Shown piece after piece: positions 46,831-61,682 of a DNA stretch of 64,000 nucleotides; positions within the stretch are counted from its first letter, which is position 1, and each line of letters starts with the position of its first letter. The stretch lies in assembly GCA_949361645.1 (NCBI GenBank), contig OX442423.1:8340624-8404623 (forward strand), written 5' to 3'. The position numbers and the translations under genes were made by a program. Below the pieces are notes generated by a model. The model worked only from the letters and a program-made list of their open reading frames with translations. It ran no database searches and was not told the origin of the DNA. The DNA comes from Spongilla lacustris (lineage: Eukaryota > Porifera > Demospongiae > Spongillida > Spongillidae).

Positions 46831-47632
46831 ATGAGGTCCTTAAGCATTCTTTACTCCCTGGTGCTAGGCCTACTCATATGGCTAGGTAAAACAAAAATCT
46901 ATTTATTTATTTTAAAGCTAATCACCTATATATGGACATTTTACATACATATAAAGCCATTCATTTTAGCCTTCAGTAGTGCTACGATGCATGCATTATT
47001 TGTCACTGAGTACATCTATAGTGATTTATTGCTCGTCTAATCTCCATGCAGGCAGCTGTGCTCCTACTTCTTCACCAAGTTGCGGTGTCTCCACATGTTC
47101 TCCTGCGAAATGCAATGTCTCCGCCGTGTACGACTCCAGGCACGCTCAGCCACAATACTACAACATCACGTGCTCACCCAGCTGCAGCAAATGGCTATTT
47201 TACATCAAAGAAATATCACCACCTCTGCTTGGTAAATGCGCTGATTTGCCATGCGTTGTGGACTCCACTTCATGGAGCGATCCTGCAGTACCAAGTGTAT
47301 CGCCAAAATATCAAAGCGATGTTGGCAAATGGACGGCGATAAACGCCACGGTGATAGACACAGCGGTGATGGCGGTACGGTGCATCACTAGCTGCAACCA
47401 ACAGGACAGCTTCAGTAATGAAGTCGTACTGAGAATCTCCAATTTGAAAGAATTGCCTAAACAACTTTCCTCATCAGCGATTTCCCCATCTACCCCAACC
47501 AATACCGAGTCTTCCGTAGTGATGAGTCTAATGACCCAATATTCCGAGAAGCTATCCTCAGTGTTAATTCAGCCAACTCAGACCACCGCCTACGTACAGC
47601 CCACGCTGACGGCAGGCATAATATCTGTTTAA
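46831..47632 (+). CDS. B6: secreted cysteine-rich protein, 211 aa
   Basis: Exons 46831-46885 and 47052-47632, phase 1, 636 nt. The leader is MRSLSILYSLVLGLLIWLG. The same cysteine framework is present. A nine-base insertion adds MSL-type residues in the tail (VVMSLMTQYSEK), the only length change in the family; NATVI replaces NATAI. Just after the stop the segmental homology ends and an hAT element begins about 250 bp later. Confidence 0.82.
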
Positions 47633-48030
47633 ATGCTATAGGCTGTAATTATGTGCAATTAAGTGATTTTGTTTAGGGAGTAAACAATGTTTTGATGAAG
47701 GGCGAATGGTCTGCACCACCCCTTCCAGCGGCATGGGAAGCATATATATAGTATGTTGAAAGGGGGCTTTGTCTAAGGTTAGCAGGTCAAGCCTGCCTCT
47801 CTGTCTGCAACCCTCCCCTCTAAACAACCTATCCCCAAATTAGATTGTCTCTGTCTGGTTCCAGGTATTGTATGTATATACATGTATACAGGGTTGCCGA
47901 AAGTCAGGCCGGGGTCCGGCCTGTGACCGGCCGGCCTGACAGCCCCGGCCTGCCAGGCCGGCCTGCCAGGTCGGATAATTTGATGTTATTAAGCAATTTA
48001 TTAAAAATTCATGGCTAACCACAAAACATC

Positions 48031-48270
48031 ATGATATTATTAAACAATTTATTAAAAATTCATACTTCAGCTCCATCCGAGCGGGTGTTTTCGCGAGCTA
48101 AGCTGATTCAACAGCGCCAGAGATTGAACCTTCTCCCTCAACATTTGGAGGCGTGTGTCATGCTGAAGCACAATGCATGGTTAATTACAAGTATTTTGAT
48201 AGCAAGCGCGCTGTTTGCATCACTGCATGTTATGTATCTCAGACTCAGTTTCTGTATCTGTAATTTGTAA
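48031..48270 (+). pseudogene. hAT transposase C-terminal dimerisation fragment
   Basis: TSAPSERVFSRAKLIQQRQR followed by LPQHLEACVMLKHN matches the conserved hAT dimerisation domain (family signature S.PSERVFS..G.......L.P...E..V.LK.N). Only this last part survives; there is no catalytic core. It belongs to the surrounding 47889-49561 element. Confidence 0.85.
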
Positions 48271-48308
48271 ATTTTAACCATTACCAGCTGATTGTATAAT
48301 AATACTAT

Positions 48309-49175
48309 ATGGGACAGTTTCCGAGAAAACTTCCTATGTTTTATACCGTTATAAAATAATCGTGTTAGAACGTTTGAATCGCTAGATCCTCCGAACGGTA
48401 TAGGCTATCGACTTCCTATTTTCATAACTACGTACTACACCTTTGCTCTATGGTAAAATACATTTTGGTGTCTTGCACTTGCTCCGTGCCAGCATTGCAA
48501 CATTGGAACCCCACCAGGTCCAAACCCAACATAACTTTCTGTAGGAGTAATCAATCACTTCAAATTCGGTTTGTAGGTAGAGAGGTCCTTTATCTATCGA
48601 TTTGTTCTGTTCGTTAATTTTTATGCCATCCATTACGGAGATATGTATAGTTGAACAAACTACCTACGTGCACATTTTCCCGCTCGATTCGCGCCGATGA
48701 TTTGGGCAAATCGCGTCCCGCTCAAAGTATGGGAGGTGGTGATTATATCATTGCCACGTATCGAGCGGGAAAAAGTGCACGTAGTTTGTTCAACTATATC
48801 TCCGTAACGGATGGCATAAAAATTAACGAACAGAACAAATCGATAGATATAGGACCTCTCTACCTACAAACCGAATTTGAAGCGATTTAATTACTCCTAT
48901 ACAGAAAGTTATGTTGGGTTTGAAACCTGGTGGGGTAGGGTTTGAACCTGGTGGGGTATCGAACGTTGCAATTATGGTACTGAGCAAGTGCAAGACACAA
49001 AAATGTATTTAACCCTAGGGCAATGGTGTAGTATGAAGTGCTGCCAGTGAAAATAGGAAGTCGATAGCCTTTATTGTTCGGCAGATACAGCAATTCAAAT
49101 GTTATACCACGATTATTTTATAATGTTATAAAACATAGGAAGTTATCTCGGAAACTGTCCCATATCCATATATAG
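48309..49175. mobile_element. Foldback element nested in the hAT copy
   Basis: ATATGGGACAGTTTCCGAGA at the left is mirrored at the right as TCTCGGAAACTGTCCCATAT. The arms (about 48309-48700 and 48755-49175) are long imperfect inverted repeats, each containing the ATTTGTTCTGTTCGTTAAT block also found at 16600-16940 and 50430-50550. Target duplication is unclear. Confidence 0.8.
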
Positions 49176-49249
49176 CTATAGACACCGTCTCAGGCTAGAT
49201 CAGGTCCTAGACAGAGGAACAGTGGGTGCGTTCTGTGTGTGTCGGGACT

Positions 49250-49424
49250 TTCTGCATGTATTAGCTCTAGAATTACATGTAGGCCTACTATACAGTTATC
49301 CATGTAGTAAGGAACCATCAAATAAACTATAACTGATTTAATGAGCCATTCGCAGTTTCACTGTATGAACCGTTCATACTTAGACATGCATGGCTTAGTC
49401 TTTGAGACAAGCATATGACTACTA
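49250..49424 (-). rRNA. 18S rRNA 5'-region fragment (pseudogene)
   Basis: The minus strand reads the strongly conserved start of eukaryotic 18S rRNA: GCATATGCTTGTCTCAAAGA-type sequence (here with one change), GCCATGCATGTCTAAGTATG, the TCATTAAATCAG block and TCTAGAGCTAATACATGC. The first bases of 18S and everything beyond about 175 nt are missing, and there are small changes. It is not a functional gene. It lies inside the hAT element between the foldback and the right terminal repeat. Confidence 0.88.
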
Positions 49425-49569
49425 ATGAATTAATAATTTATCATAAGTGGGTGGATCCCGGCCTGCCGGCCTGTCAGGTCACGGTCCGGCCTGCCAGGCC
49501 AAGCTAAATGTCCGGCCTGGCAGGCCGACCTGGCAGGCCGGGCTGGCCTTCGGCAACCCTGCATGTATA

Positions 49570-50405
49570 GATGGTGTTTTTGGGAAAGCAGCCATTCAGT
49601 CTCATAGCCTGCCTATCGACGACCTGAATATTGCTGAATGTCTTCTCGGAAGGAAATCATTTCGCGCCTCACTTAAGCTTGCGAGGTCCTCCGCCTTCGG
49701 CCACGTCCACATAGTGCTCACCTTTCAACCACGGGCAAAAAATCGGCCCTTGTGGAGCGCCTGCTTCAACATGAGGACAGCCTCCAGCAGGGTATATACG
49801 TACATCTGGCCTCGCCAATGTTCACCCCGTTATAATGCCTACCGCCGCATCTGACGATTCCAGTGAGAGCTCGGAGTCAGAGAAACCTTGAAGAAGCCCC
49901 TCCTTCTTCGGCTGCCGTCGGAACAGGTTCGATCTCTTCCCCCTTGACACTCAGCGGTTCCCGCCTGAGCTGCTCGAGGTGCGCGATACGGCGACTAACC
50001 TCGCTTCCACGACTCGCCATTCCCGACGCACATGCAAGCGCATCAGACCCTCCCCCTGTGCACGTGGATGCACGCAGGGCGCGGTCGCGGCGGCATGTGT
50101 CATCGTCTAGCTCGCAGCCGACAGATCCGGTGCCATGCCAAAGGCAAATCCGGGGCAATCGACTCAAAAGTCCACGGCTAGCCGCTCTATCGCTCGGGCA
50201 TAACGAGCGGAACCGAGGCAGTGACTCTTCCAGCAGTGACTCGTCGCCTTCCAGAAGCCGCTCGCGCAGACGGCACAAAAGGCGGCGTCATTCGATTAGG
50301 CATCTGTGGGAGGTGATTAGTGCCACAATTACGACCACAGAATCACGTGCAGCGCAGCACTCGATGATGCAGCGCAGCGAGAATCACCGCCTTCCCATTC
50401 ACTGA
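49570..50405 (+). CDS. Unrecognised GC-rich ORF pair, possibly a gag-like relic
   Basis: Two consecutive plus-strand frames (to 49854 and 49863-50405) cover a region clearly richer in GC than its surroundings. The second encodes a basic, Ser/Arg-rich protein (SRSRSRRRHKRRRH near residue 135). The minus strand is also open (49877-50278). I cannot tell which strand is real. The charge pattern would suit a gag-like or SR-type protein, and repeats and transposons flank it on both sides. No motif identifies a family. Confidence 0.3.
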
Positions 50406-50429
50406 GCGGGACGCTCAGTGCGCGTATCA

Positions 50430-50550
50430 AGCAGGAAAACGTGCCCATAGTTTGTTCAACTGTATCTCCGTAACGGATGATATAAAAATTAACGAACAGA
50501 ACAAATCAATAGCTACAGGACTCCTCTATGTGCAACCCAAATTTGACGCG
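50430..50550. repeat. Fragment of the foldback-arm family
   Basis: GTTTGTTCAACTGTATCTCC, ACGGATGATATAAAAATTAA and CGAACAGAACAAATC match the right arm of the foldback at about 48785-48850. Partial copy only. Confidence 0.75.
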
Positions 50551-50998
50551 TTTTCAACACTCGTACGTGGAGAAATGAGAAATTCTAACCCGCGGGGTTA
50601 ACGATTGATGTATCCACGGCACGGAAAATTTGTAGATCACAAAAATCGAATTTCACATAGAGAAATGGTGTGGGAACAAGTGTATGAAATTTAAAATGAA
50701 AACGTAGTACCATCGCGAAGATGTGTTGTTTAGTACAACGTGCAATTTTTGTAGTGATAAAATTATAACCCCACAAGCCCGATTTTGCTGGACAGTGATA
50801 TACATGGATATAATCATAGATAATAGAGCACAACCATAGCTTAATTCTATAATTACATAACGTCAAAGCTATATATACGCACTAAATACACAGCATCTAA
50901 AATACATATACCTGACCACTTATTATCCTGTAGGACCTATAGGTTGCGCTTAAGTGGTTATTTTATATTTACAAATTTATTATTTCAACGACAAGTCA

Positions 50999-51070
50999 GG
51001 TCTGTTAGCTCAGTCGGCAGAGCGTCGTGCTAATAACGCGAATGTCATGAGTTCGATCCTCATACAGACC
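50999..51070 (+). tRNA. tRNA-Ile (anticodon AAT)
   Basis: 72 nt cloverleaf. Acceptor stem GGTCTGT pairs with ACAGACC; D arm GCTC..GAGC; anticodon stem TCGTG/CGCGA with loop CTAATAA, giving AAT at positions 34-36; T arm ATGAG-TTCGATC-CTCAT. Internal A box (TTAGCTCAGTCGG) and B box (GTTCGATCC) are present. No intron; CCA is not encoded, as usual in eukaryotes. It decodes AUU, and AUC and AUA after A34-to-inosine editing. Confidence 0.95.
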
Positions 51071-51071
51071 A

Positions 51072-51078
51072 TTTTTTT
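51072..51078 (+). terminator. RNA polymerase III terminator of tRNA-Ile
   Basis: A run of seven T one base after the tRNA 3' end, the standard Pol III stop signal. Confidence 0.85.
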
Positions 51079-52105
51079 CCCCCCCTCCCACTACCTTCTG
51101 CATTTTTATTATTTTATTTTTTATATTTTAGGCCTTTGGTCTAGCTCTTTCTATATAGCTACCTTTCCGTGACACAACGATTATCAGTGCTAATTGATCA
51201 TTAGTTGAAGTTACAATACCGACAAGCTCTTAAACGAACACTTTGAAACAAGGCTGCATGTGGACCGATGTGGTTACACTTAACGTGCAGGATGAAGTTC
51301 GTGTATGGGCTTGCCTGCATTCCATATAGCTTTAAGTTTAAAGGGAATTTTGTTATAACATGTATATATATATATAAATTATAATTATATATATATAAAT
51401 TATATATATAATTATTATATATATATATTATATATATATATATATGCCGGCGAAGGGCAATTGAAACTGTACATGTCCGCCAAATTTAGGTCATATAATT
51501 ATATGATCGAGTCAGAATACATCTGTATGACATATCAGCTGTGTTGAGATATAAATGGTAGTAATAGTTTATTAACCATAATTACAGTGCTCTTGCTTTA
51601 ATCACCAGCAATACTATTACAATATCATTTCATTGAATAATTTGCGTTCAGTGATAAAGTGACTGTTCAGGTGTTACAAAAAGTGATGTCATTATTATCA
51701 GCTTATGCAACTGTATAGCAGATATTGTTCTGTGTGGTTATATCAGCATCCTGTGCTTCTTTGCTGAAAGGTAGGGTTACTTTGTAGCATTTCAGGGATT
51801 CCTTCTCATGCTGACCTTGATTTAGTCGCACATTCCCAAGTATTATGTGACGATCCCCGTTTTTTGAGCGTGATGTTTGTAGTTCTGCTCTGTCAGTATT
51901 TTGTGTCGTTTTGTGGTGTTTCCTAGTAACCATCTGGCCATTACCTCTGTACTTCACTCGTGATATTTCCGGGCATGCTATTTTTGGATCTACAGTTTCA
52001 CTATGGAGGCAATCATATTGCATTCATATAAAAAGCCTCCATATTCATATATAAAGCCTCACACATATACGTATATATACACGGACATGTCAGTAAACAC
52101 ATATG
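51079..52105. repeat. Intergenic with (TA)n microsatellite
   Basis: At 51357-51445 there is an almost pure TA-type microsatellite with TATATATAAATT blocks. The rest has no supportable gene. The minus-strand ORF at 51703-52023 shows no domain and no consistent splice context. Confidence 0.5.
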
Positions 52106-52800
52106 TTATAAAGAAATGATGCCGATCGAGCCAGGACTCAGTGCCAGGAGGGCTCGGGCATTTTGCCGCATCAAAACAGTGCTGAGGCGACAATACATTG
52201 CATTTAGCGTTTCAGGATTGGATGAGTGGGAGTGGATGGCCAAGCGCCTAGCAATTCTAGATAATGTTTCCTTTGCAGTGATTCTCCAGCCTCCATATAT
52301 GCCTCCATTACGAGAGGGACACATATCCAACCTCTTTCGAGAAAACCCAAAGCATTGTTTTTGAATTTCTCTTGTTCACCCACTGCAGCTGAGGCACCTG
52401 AGGTCTGACCAGCATCTGAAATCAATGAATTATTGAGGAGATGTATAACCTTGATGTCAAATGCTGCAGACCGAGACAGTGACCAGTTTGGTATCAAAAT
52501 GTCAGCTGGGCGTGATCTGTCTTTGGCCGGACCAATACCACAACCTTGTTCCAAAAGAGGGGAAAGGTGGGCACGACGGCAAAAGTCAGCAATACAATCA
52601 CGTATGCAGTTGTGTCGTGTCACCACATCCCCGGCATAGCGACAAATTGAAGCATGGTATGGGCATGTTTCTTCCAAATTACAGAGGGGAAGGCTCAAGC
52701 ACCATTTCAGAAGAATGTGGGTTTTGTCAGGTTCAAGTGCCGGCTAGCCCAAGGCGGCAAGGCCTGGGGATGGCACTGTTCTTAACCATGCATGACTGAC
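52106..52800 (-). pseudogene. Retroelement polyprotein C-terminal fragment with nuclease-like motif
   Basis: Minus-strand frames read, in order: SHAWLRTVPSPGLAALG (52800 side), then 52698-52204 with CPYHASICRYAGDVVTRHN, RDCIADFCRRAHLSP, SRPADILIPNW and AAFDIKVIHL, then in a third frame ARRLAIHS..LMRQNARALLAL to about 52106. This order is typical of the C-terminal part of retrotransposon-like polyproteins common in marine invertebrate genomes. The H-C cluster and the D..(D)xK arrangement resemble a PD-(D/E)xK nuclease. At least two frameshifts make it dead. Family naming is from memory of sequence patterns. Confidence 0.6.
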
Positions 52801-54007
52801 TCTGCAAACAGTCGGGCTTTAGTTGCTGTTGTTGCATTATGTAAGGGGCTACTCAATGCAAGCTTCTCAACTTTCTCTGATAGTAAATGCTGCCTGGGTG
52901 GTGAAAGGAGGTGAATACTTCTTACATTTTAATGGACGGAAGCATAGATACTGATTGCATATGTACAATGCCGGTGCACTGGTATATCATATGGGCAGGT
53001 ACAAAACGCCTCCCCTGAGGCGACAATACAATTCTCCCAATGAGTCAGCATAGGATGGATGACCATGCGCCAGCCATTCAGTAGTGAAAACGCTTCATTA
53101 GCCATCAGAGTCAGAGGCCCCCCCAAGGCACCATGTACACCTCTACTACTAGAGAAACACAAAGCCAGGTTCTTTTGAGACAGCCCATGTTTATTTGTGC
53201 TGAAAAATGAATTTGTGCTGACCACATGTATATTAGTACAAGACAAACATAGTAGTAATTAGCATTTGAAGTCTCCACCATAGATGTAGGAGATCCTCGA
53301 CTCCAGACCTAACAGGTCCTCGAGCAGGTCCTCAACCACATCCCAATAGCTGTCAGCAAATGAAAACACCTAAAGCTTATATTGCATTATTAAATAGAGC
53401 AAGTAGATGTGTATTTTTTCCCCTAGAGAAACCCCTTTGCTGCTGAGACATGCTGCAGCCATGGAAGCTGGAATGGAAAGATTGGCTTCTTTATAGTCGC
53501 AAGCCTATAGACCCCTTGCCACCTCATCCCAGGAAGGATCAAAACATTAGCGGCATACTGTTTTGGCCCAAAATGTGTGCATTATTTTTGAATGATGTAA
53601 TAATAAATCTTTGACTGGTGAAAAATCACGCGACCCGATTAATTGTATTCATAAGTTTAAGCACGAATCCTTATACTTGGAACCAAATGAAATGGTTATG
53701 GGGTTGCCAACCTGCCATAATAAAAAAACCTTGAGATTTTAAAAATGGTCTGTATATTGAGAGCACATGCTCTCATTGCTCTGTATCCACGCTGTTTCCA
53801 TCTATATAGTTACCGCCATTTTACATAACATCATTTGTTTTTAAAGTTCCCCTACAATTGCCAAATAATAATATTATTATTATATGATATAATACAGAGG
53901 TATATGTTTGAAACAAATTTAATATTGTAAATGCAATGATAAATGAACTACACTATATATAGCTATGGATATGGATTTTTCATTTTGTGCACATTGTTTT
54001 TTTTTAT
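52801..54007. other. Intergenic, no gene seen
   Basis: AT-rich sequence with short ORFs only. A PolyA-like and TAATAATATTATTATTATATGATATAATA stretch near 53868-53893 is low complexity. I see no domain or repeat family here. Confidence 0.4.
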
Positions 54008-54756
54008 TCAGATCAATAGTTCAACCGAAGGTTCACATGCAGCAGGATCACGTCTATTTGCAAGTTTGACTTGAACTATTGATGACGGTGTACCATTATG
54101 ATTTATAGCGGAGTTTCTTAATGGAGGATTAAGAACACGCTCCTCTCCAGCATTGCTATGTGTAATACATAAGAAGTTCTGCGTACAAAACGTTATATCG
54201 TCGTCGTAGACACACAAATTTCTAAATAACGCACCGTTTTGGTCCAAAACAATATGGCCACTGATCCTTCCCGGGATGAGGGTTCTATAAACTACAACTT
54301 AAAATAATTAAGATTAATTTATTAGATATCATACATCAGACTTTATCGCGGCAACACGGGCCCTAACTGATCCACTCACCAGGCCGCTATAAAAGACTCC
54401 CGGCCTTATTCATTATATTGCCGCGAGATTATAATACCAACTTCCTACCACATTGTGTAATAGTGTTATACTTCACATCACTTGCATGGAAATCGATATG
54501 GCTGAATACTTTCGGTAGCGATCAATCGATCTAGTCTATAGCTCTAAGAGTACAACCAGATGTACGCACTTCATAATAATCATGTATTTAATATACACAA
54601 CCCGTGCTCAGTATAATCAGTCAATATAAAATCACGCTGAAGGACTCGCGATCTATACCTTGCTTCCGGATCCATTTCAGAAGCAACGCAGCACTTCATG
54701 AGTACAAATGCACCGTACAGTGTCCTTTCGAACCGACTTAGTTTTGCGGACGCCAT
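54008..54756 (-). CDS. Small two-exon protein, possibly secreted, 124 aa
   Basis: Exon 1 54756-54659 (98 nt) and exon 2 54284-54008 (277 nt) join in phase 2 and total 375 nt, an exact number of codons. Exon 1 begins MASAKLSRFERTLYGAFVLM and could be a leader with a hydrophobic centre (LYGAFVLMKCCVA). Exon 2 contains GRISGHIVLDQNGALF, CVYDDDITFCTQNFLC and ends EPSVELLI. Donor GTATAG and acceptor TTTATAG are acceptable. I do not recognise the family. The Cys/acidic content suggests an extracellular protein. Moderate confidence because there are only two exons and no homologue in the window. Confidence 0.45.
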
Positions 54757-55845
54757 TACTGTGCAATGATCCCTATATGGCGTTTGCATGCAAACTTCCT
54801 TTTTGAATGCATGCATGGACACACGATAATCATATACACACAAAACTGAGCTCATAATTCCTACGAATAGCGACAAACACATGCATATACATTTATATAA
54901 TGGCACATATTGAACGCATGTATATGATGCAGTAAGCCATATTTGGTTATGACTCATGAGGGTAAGTGCACGAGTGCTCATGCTTGGTTCCCCGTTCACA
55001 TAATCATCCCGGCACGTATAGTGTATAGTTAGGCTTCAACATAAAACCTTCAATTGACAAAAGGAGTACGTCTGTGCGTGTGGGAGTATAGGTCAACTTG
55101 TCCGCATGTCGCAAGACTCGCAAAAAACAACATCAACAAAAAAAAAAAGCGATTGCACAGCGCAATTAATCGATGCCTCTAGTATCGCATGCATGATAAC
55201 TGACGCAGAATTAAACAACATGCATGCATGCTACCCTGCAGCTGGATTTTGTGAAGGACTGGGAACCAGTCCTAACGAAGTATCATGCAGGGCATTGAAT
55301 GCGTGAAGTATTAATTATACCCCCCCCCAATAAGGCTTTTATTTTATTCGTATCTTGTTGTTGTAGTGTCTATAATTAAGGACGTGCATTTGTTGTGTAA
55401 AGAGGTTCCTCGAACATATCACGTGCACGTTGTATGCTAGCCTACTGGTATCCAACCTTGCTGCTGTGCATGCGCGCTATGAGAGACAAGCCTATAACAA
55501 ATTGGCGTATTTAAAGCACGATTATTTTCACACGAGAAACGATAAGATCATAAGATAGCGTGTAGTGATTTGTTATTAAACATCGGTACCAAACAACGAA
55601 GCACCACAGATGGGTAGTATACAAATTATTGCACTAATAAACATCGTATCATGCATGCAATACAATGTAAAAAAATTAAAAAGCAGGCGGGGAAAATGCA
55701 CGCACAGCTAGACATGATGCACAATACACATACAGTGAAAAAATACAATGCTTAACATACATGCAACTGAAAACCCCATTCATTTTTTTTTGTGTCGATA
55801 CACTGTGTAATTAATGGTGGTCCGTTACTGAATTATTTTATGGTT
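54757..55845. other. Intergenic, probable 3' region of receptor C at its right end
   Basis: No supportable gene. A 66-codon plus frame at 55106-55306 begins with a Lys/Ser/Thr-rich stretch and has no domain. TGCATGCATGC motifs and homopolymers dominate. The 3' UTR of receptor C should lie just left of 55846. Confidence 0.4.
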
Positions 55846-59324
<3,479 letters not shown>

Positions 59325-61289
59325 CTGGGTACAATCCGCATTGAAGATTGAAGACGCGTTCACACTAGTCAATTAGCATTCATTGCCCAAACCGGATCGA
59401 TGCATTATAATTATTTGGGGGTGTGCCCATGAGTCATGACAAATATGGCCGTCTCACATTGGAGTTTTGAGGCGTTCGCATTAGCCATAGCTCTTAAGTC
59501 TCACTCCTCCGGCGTAGGTAGGAAGTAGCCCCTGATAGTTTACTAAGCTCCTTGGAAATGCCTTAATAGTTGTATTGTGTACCTGAGCCGGGGGCTATTT
59601 CATAAGTATGGATCGATGCCAATGGCAACGCTCGGTCACTCGTTTCCATACTCGAACCATATCATTAAATGTTCCGGATCTGATAAAATATTAAGATTTA
59701 CAATGTACTCGGATAAGAAGTTTATTGCTCGTTACAATTGAAGCATAACTGATGTTACCGGTTATGTTGAAACACTAGAACCAACAAGTTTGAAACTGAC
59801 TCCTGCAGCTGCCTAGTTGGATTTGTGTTCCTATTTTTGTAAGGGGAGTTATGCTTGACACAAATTTCAATCTTTATGCATTTAGTAACCTTAATAATAG
59901 TCCATGCACAATATGTTTTATCAGCTTAGGAAGCCATAAGGTGGGATCCTCCTACTGCTCTTCAGAGAGCACACCGAGGGTGCCCGAAACACCTGGCTAG
60001 CCCAACCAAGACCCATCTTTATGTTACCACGCGCTCCCAGGCAGATAAAAATGAGATATAAAAAATAATAAAAATTGGTGATGTTTTTTTTTTCAAGATA
60101 ATTCACAATACATGTAATATCCACAATACATCATTACAATACATACCAATAATCCATTCCTAGATACATAAAACCTACACATAACACAGCCACTAACTAT
60201 ACAAAGCATCACCTGGGAGGTTTATGGTGGAGCAGTAGGACCTGTTAAGGATGGCCCTGGCATTGGACGGCTATTAAATCAGTCATATAAATGTAGGATA
60301 TCTGTAGATGCAAGATGTTAAACCTTGGCAAAGTTTTGCTAGCTTACTGGGACAGGCAGATTTGCTAAATATTGTATAGGACTGTAATATTGATAAATTT
60401 ATGAATGTGTAATTTCCGTAACTGATTCAGTCCTTGCTTTTCTTACTTTTCAACTAAAATCCTTCATGATATCAATTTACTTTTTGTATCTTGTTATACT
60501 TGTATTACGGCTATTATGTAATGATTCTTGTGGTTATGCAATAGTTTACACCATGACTTCTGCATGCATGGATAGCAGTTGCACTGGGATCTGTGTATAT
60601 ATATTTAGTGGAAACCAGACTGAAAGGACGTAACACAATGGCTCGGTCTTTGCCATGCGCTTAATCAATTAACTATAGATGTATACATATGTATAAAGAA
60701 TAAATATGAAACCGATAGAATATTTTCAGAAGGAAGGTATGCTCTATGTATGAGAAATCATTGGTCTCCATGTTAGCATGCCTCAGTGTAAAACCACTTT
60801 CCAAGGCCACTTGACACAACAAATGGAACAAGGCATCAGTTTTGCATCCATTGTTCTGCCTTTGCATGAAGTGCTTTTTGAGTAGTGGTGTTCCTACATG
60901 CCATATATAACTGATGCAACTTTTGCTGTTTATACTATGACCTATACCTGAGCAGTAATTGATATGTTTTGAATGACTTTTTCAAACACCTTCTTTCAAA
61001 TGGTTAATCTGTGATTATCTTTTAACCTGTAAAATGACATGCACAAAGTAATAAAATGTTTACTCTTAGTTGCATAATCATATCATTGCTTCACAGTGTA
61101 CGTCAGGTCCCTTCCTTCCTGCTTCTCCTGCGGCCATGTTGTAACTAATAGTAACTATACTGATAATTTTTTAAGCAAATCAAGTAAAATTCCACCACGC
61201 AAATAAATAAGGAGAAATACATCTGTACTTTTGTGTTGTGAAGTTATTTGATAAAAGAAGCCACCAGCTGGGATAAATAGAAGCATTGA
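59325..61289. other. Intergenic upstream of receptor C, no gene seen
   Basis: Holds the presumed receptor C promoter just above 59324, with no clear TATA box. Further out it is AT-rich sequence with scattered short ORFs lacking domains or splice context. Confidence 0.45.
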
Positions 61290-61610
61290 TGTAGTCGAGT
61301 GTGGAGCTGTACTCAGCTACATGTATTTATCATCCACTTGGCACAAACGTGGTTACATGTACGATACGTTGTATATATGCCGCACAATTTACTTGTTCAG
61401 ATACGTGCACGCGGCCTTATATTGATGTCGTACCCAGACCAACAATGCATAAGAAGTTACAAATTGTACGCCATGCATATTAGAGGTGTTCGGATCAATC
61501 CGCGCATTGAGGGTGCGTCCATACTAGGCAATTATACCATTCATTGCCAAAACAGGATCAATGCAGTTTGGGCGTACCCAAAATAACAAATATGGCTGTC
61601 TCATATTGGT
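61290..61610 (-). pseudogene. Decayed copy of receptor C exon 1 and upstream region
   Basis: GAGCTGTACTCAG, TTTATCATCCACTT and ACGATACGTTGTA match receptor C exon 1 at about 59160-59225. Further on, TAGGCAATTATACCATTCA and CAAATATGGC match its upstream flank at about 59365-59450. Part of the exon between is missing and several stops are present. A relic of a duplication of the receptor C 5' end. Confidence 0.7.
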
Positions 61611-61682
61611 GTTGTGAGAAAACTAGCTCGCACATTCAGTTGTGTGGATATGCATAGGAATATTTAAATGGTCTATTTATTA

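Larger units (their letters stand above)
42416..47660. repeat. Segmental duplication module III, shorter (genes B5 and B6)
   Basis: Third copy of the module. Homology to module II stops about 30 bp after the B6 stop codon (divergence near 47662), so the hAT MITE part is missing. The region between B5 and B6 is compressed: 45910-46240 corresponds to 37810-38150 with a deletion of the orphan leader exon. Confidence 0.75.
47889..49561. mobile_element. hAT element, 1673 bp, 8-bp TSD CATGTATA
   Basis: Terminal repeats CAGGGTTGCCGAA and TTCGGCAACCCTG, followed inward by GGCCTGCCAGGCCGG-rich subterminal repeats on both sides. The element is flanked by CATGTATA at 47881-47888 and 49562-49569. An hAT transposase C-terminal fragment lies at 48031-48270. 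It also carries a foldback element and an 18S rRNA fragment, so it is a composite, non-autonomous copy. Confidence 0.95.

Noticed and set aside
47636..48022. Minus-strand ORFs rich in Gly/Arg/Ala near the hAT left end
   Set aside because: Translate GGCCTGCCAGG subterminal repeats of the transposon.
55106..55306. 66-codon plus-strand ORF beginning MSQDSQKTTSTKKK
   Set aside because: No domain, no flanking exon, low complexity start; could be chance.
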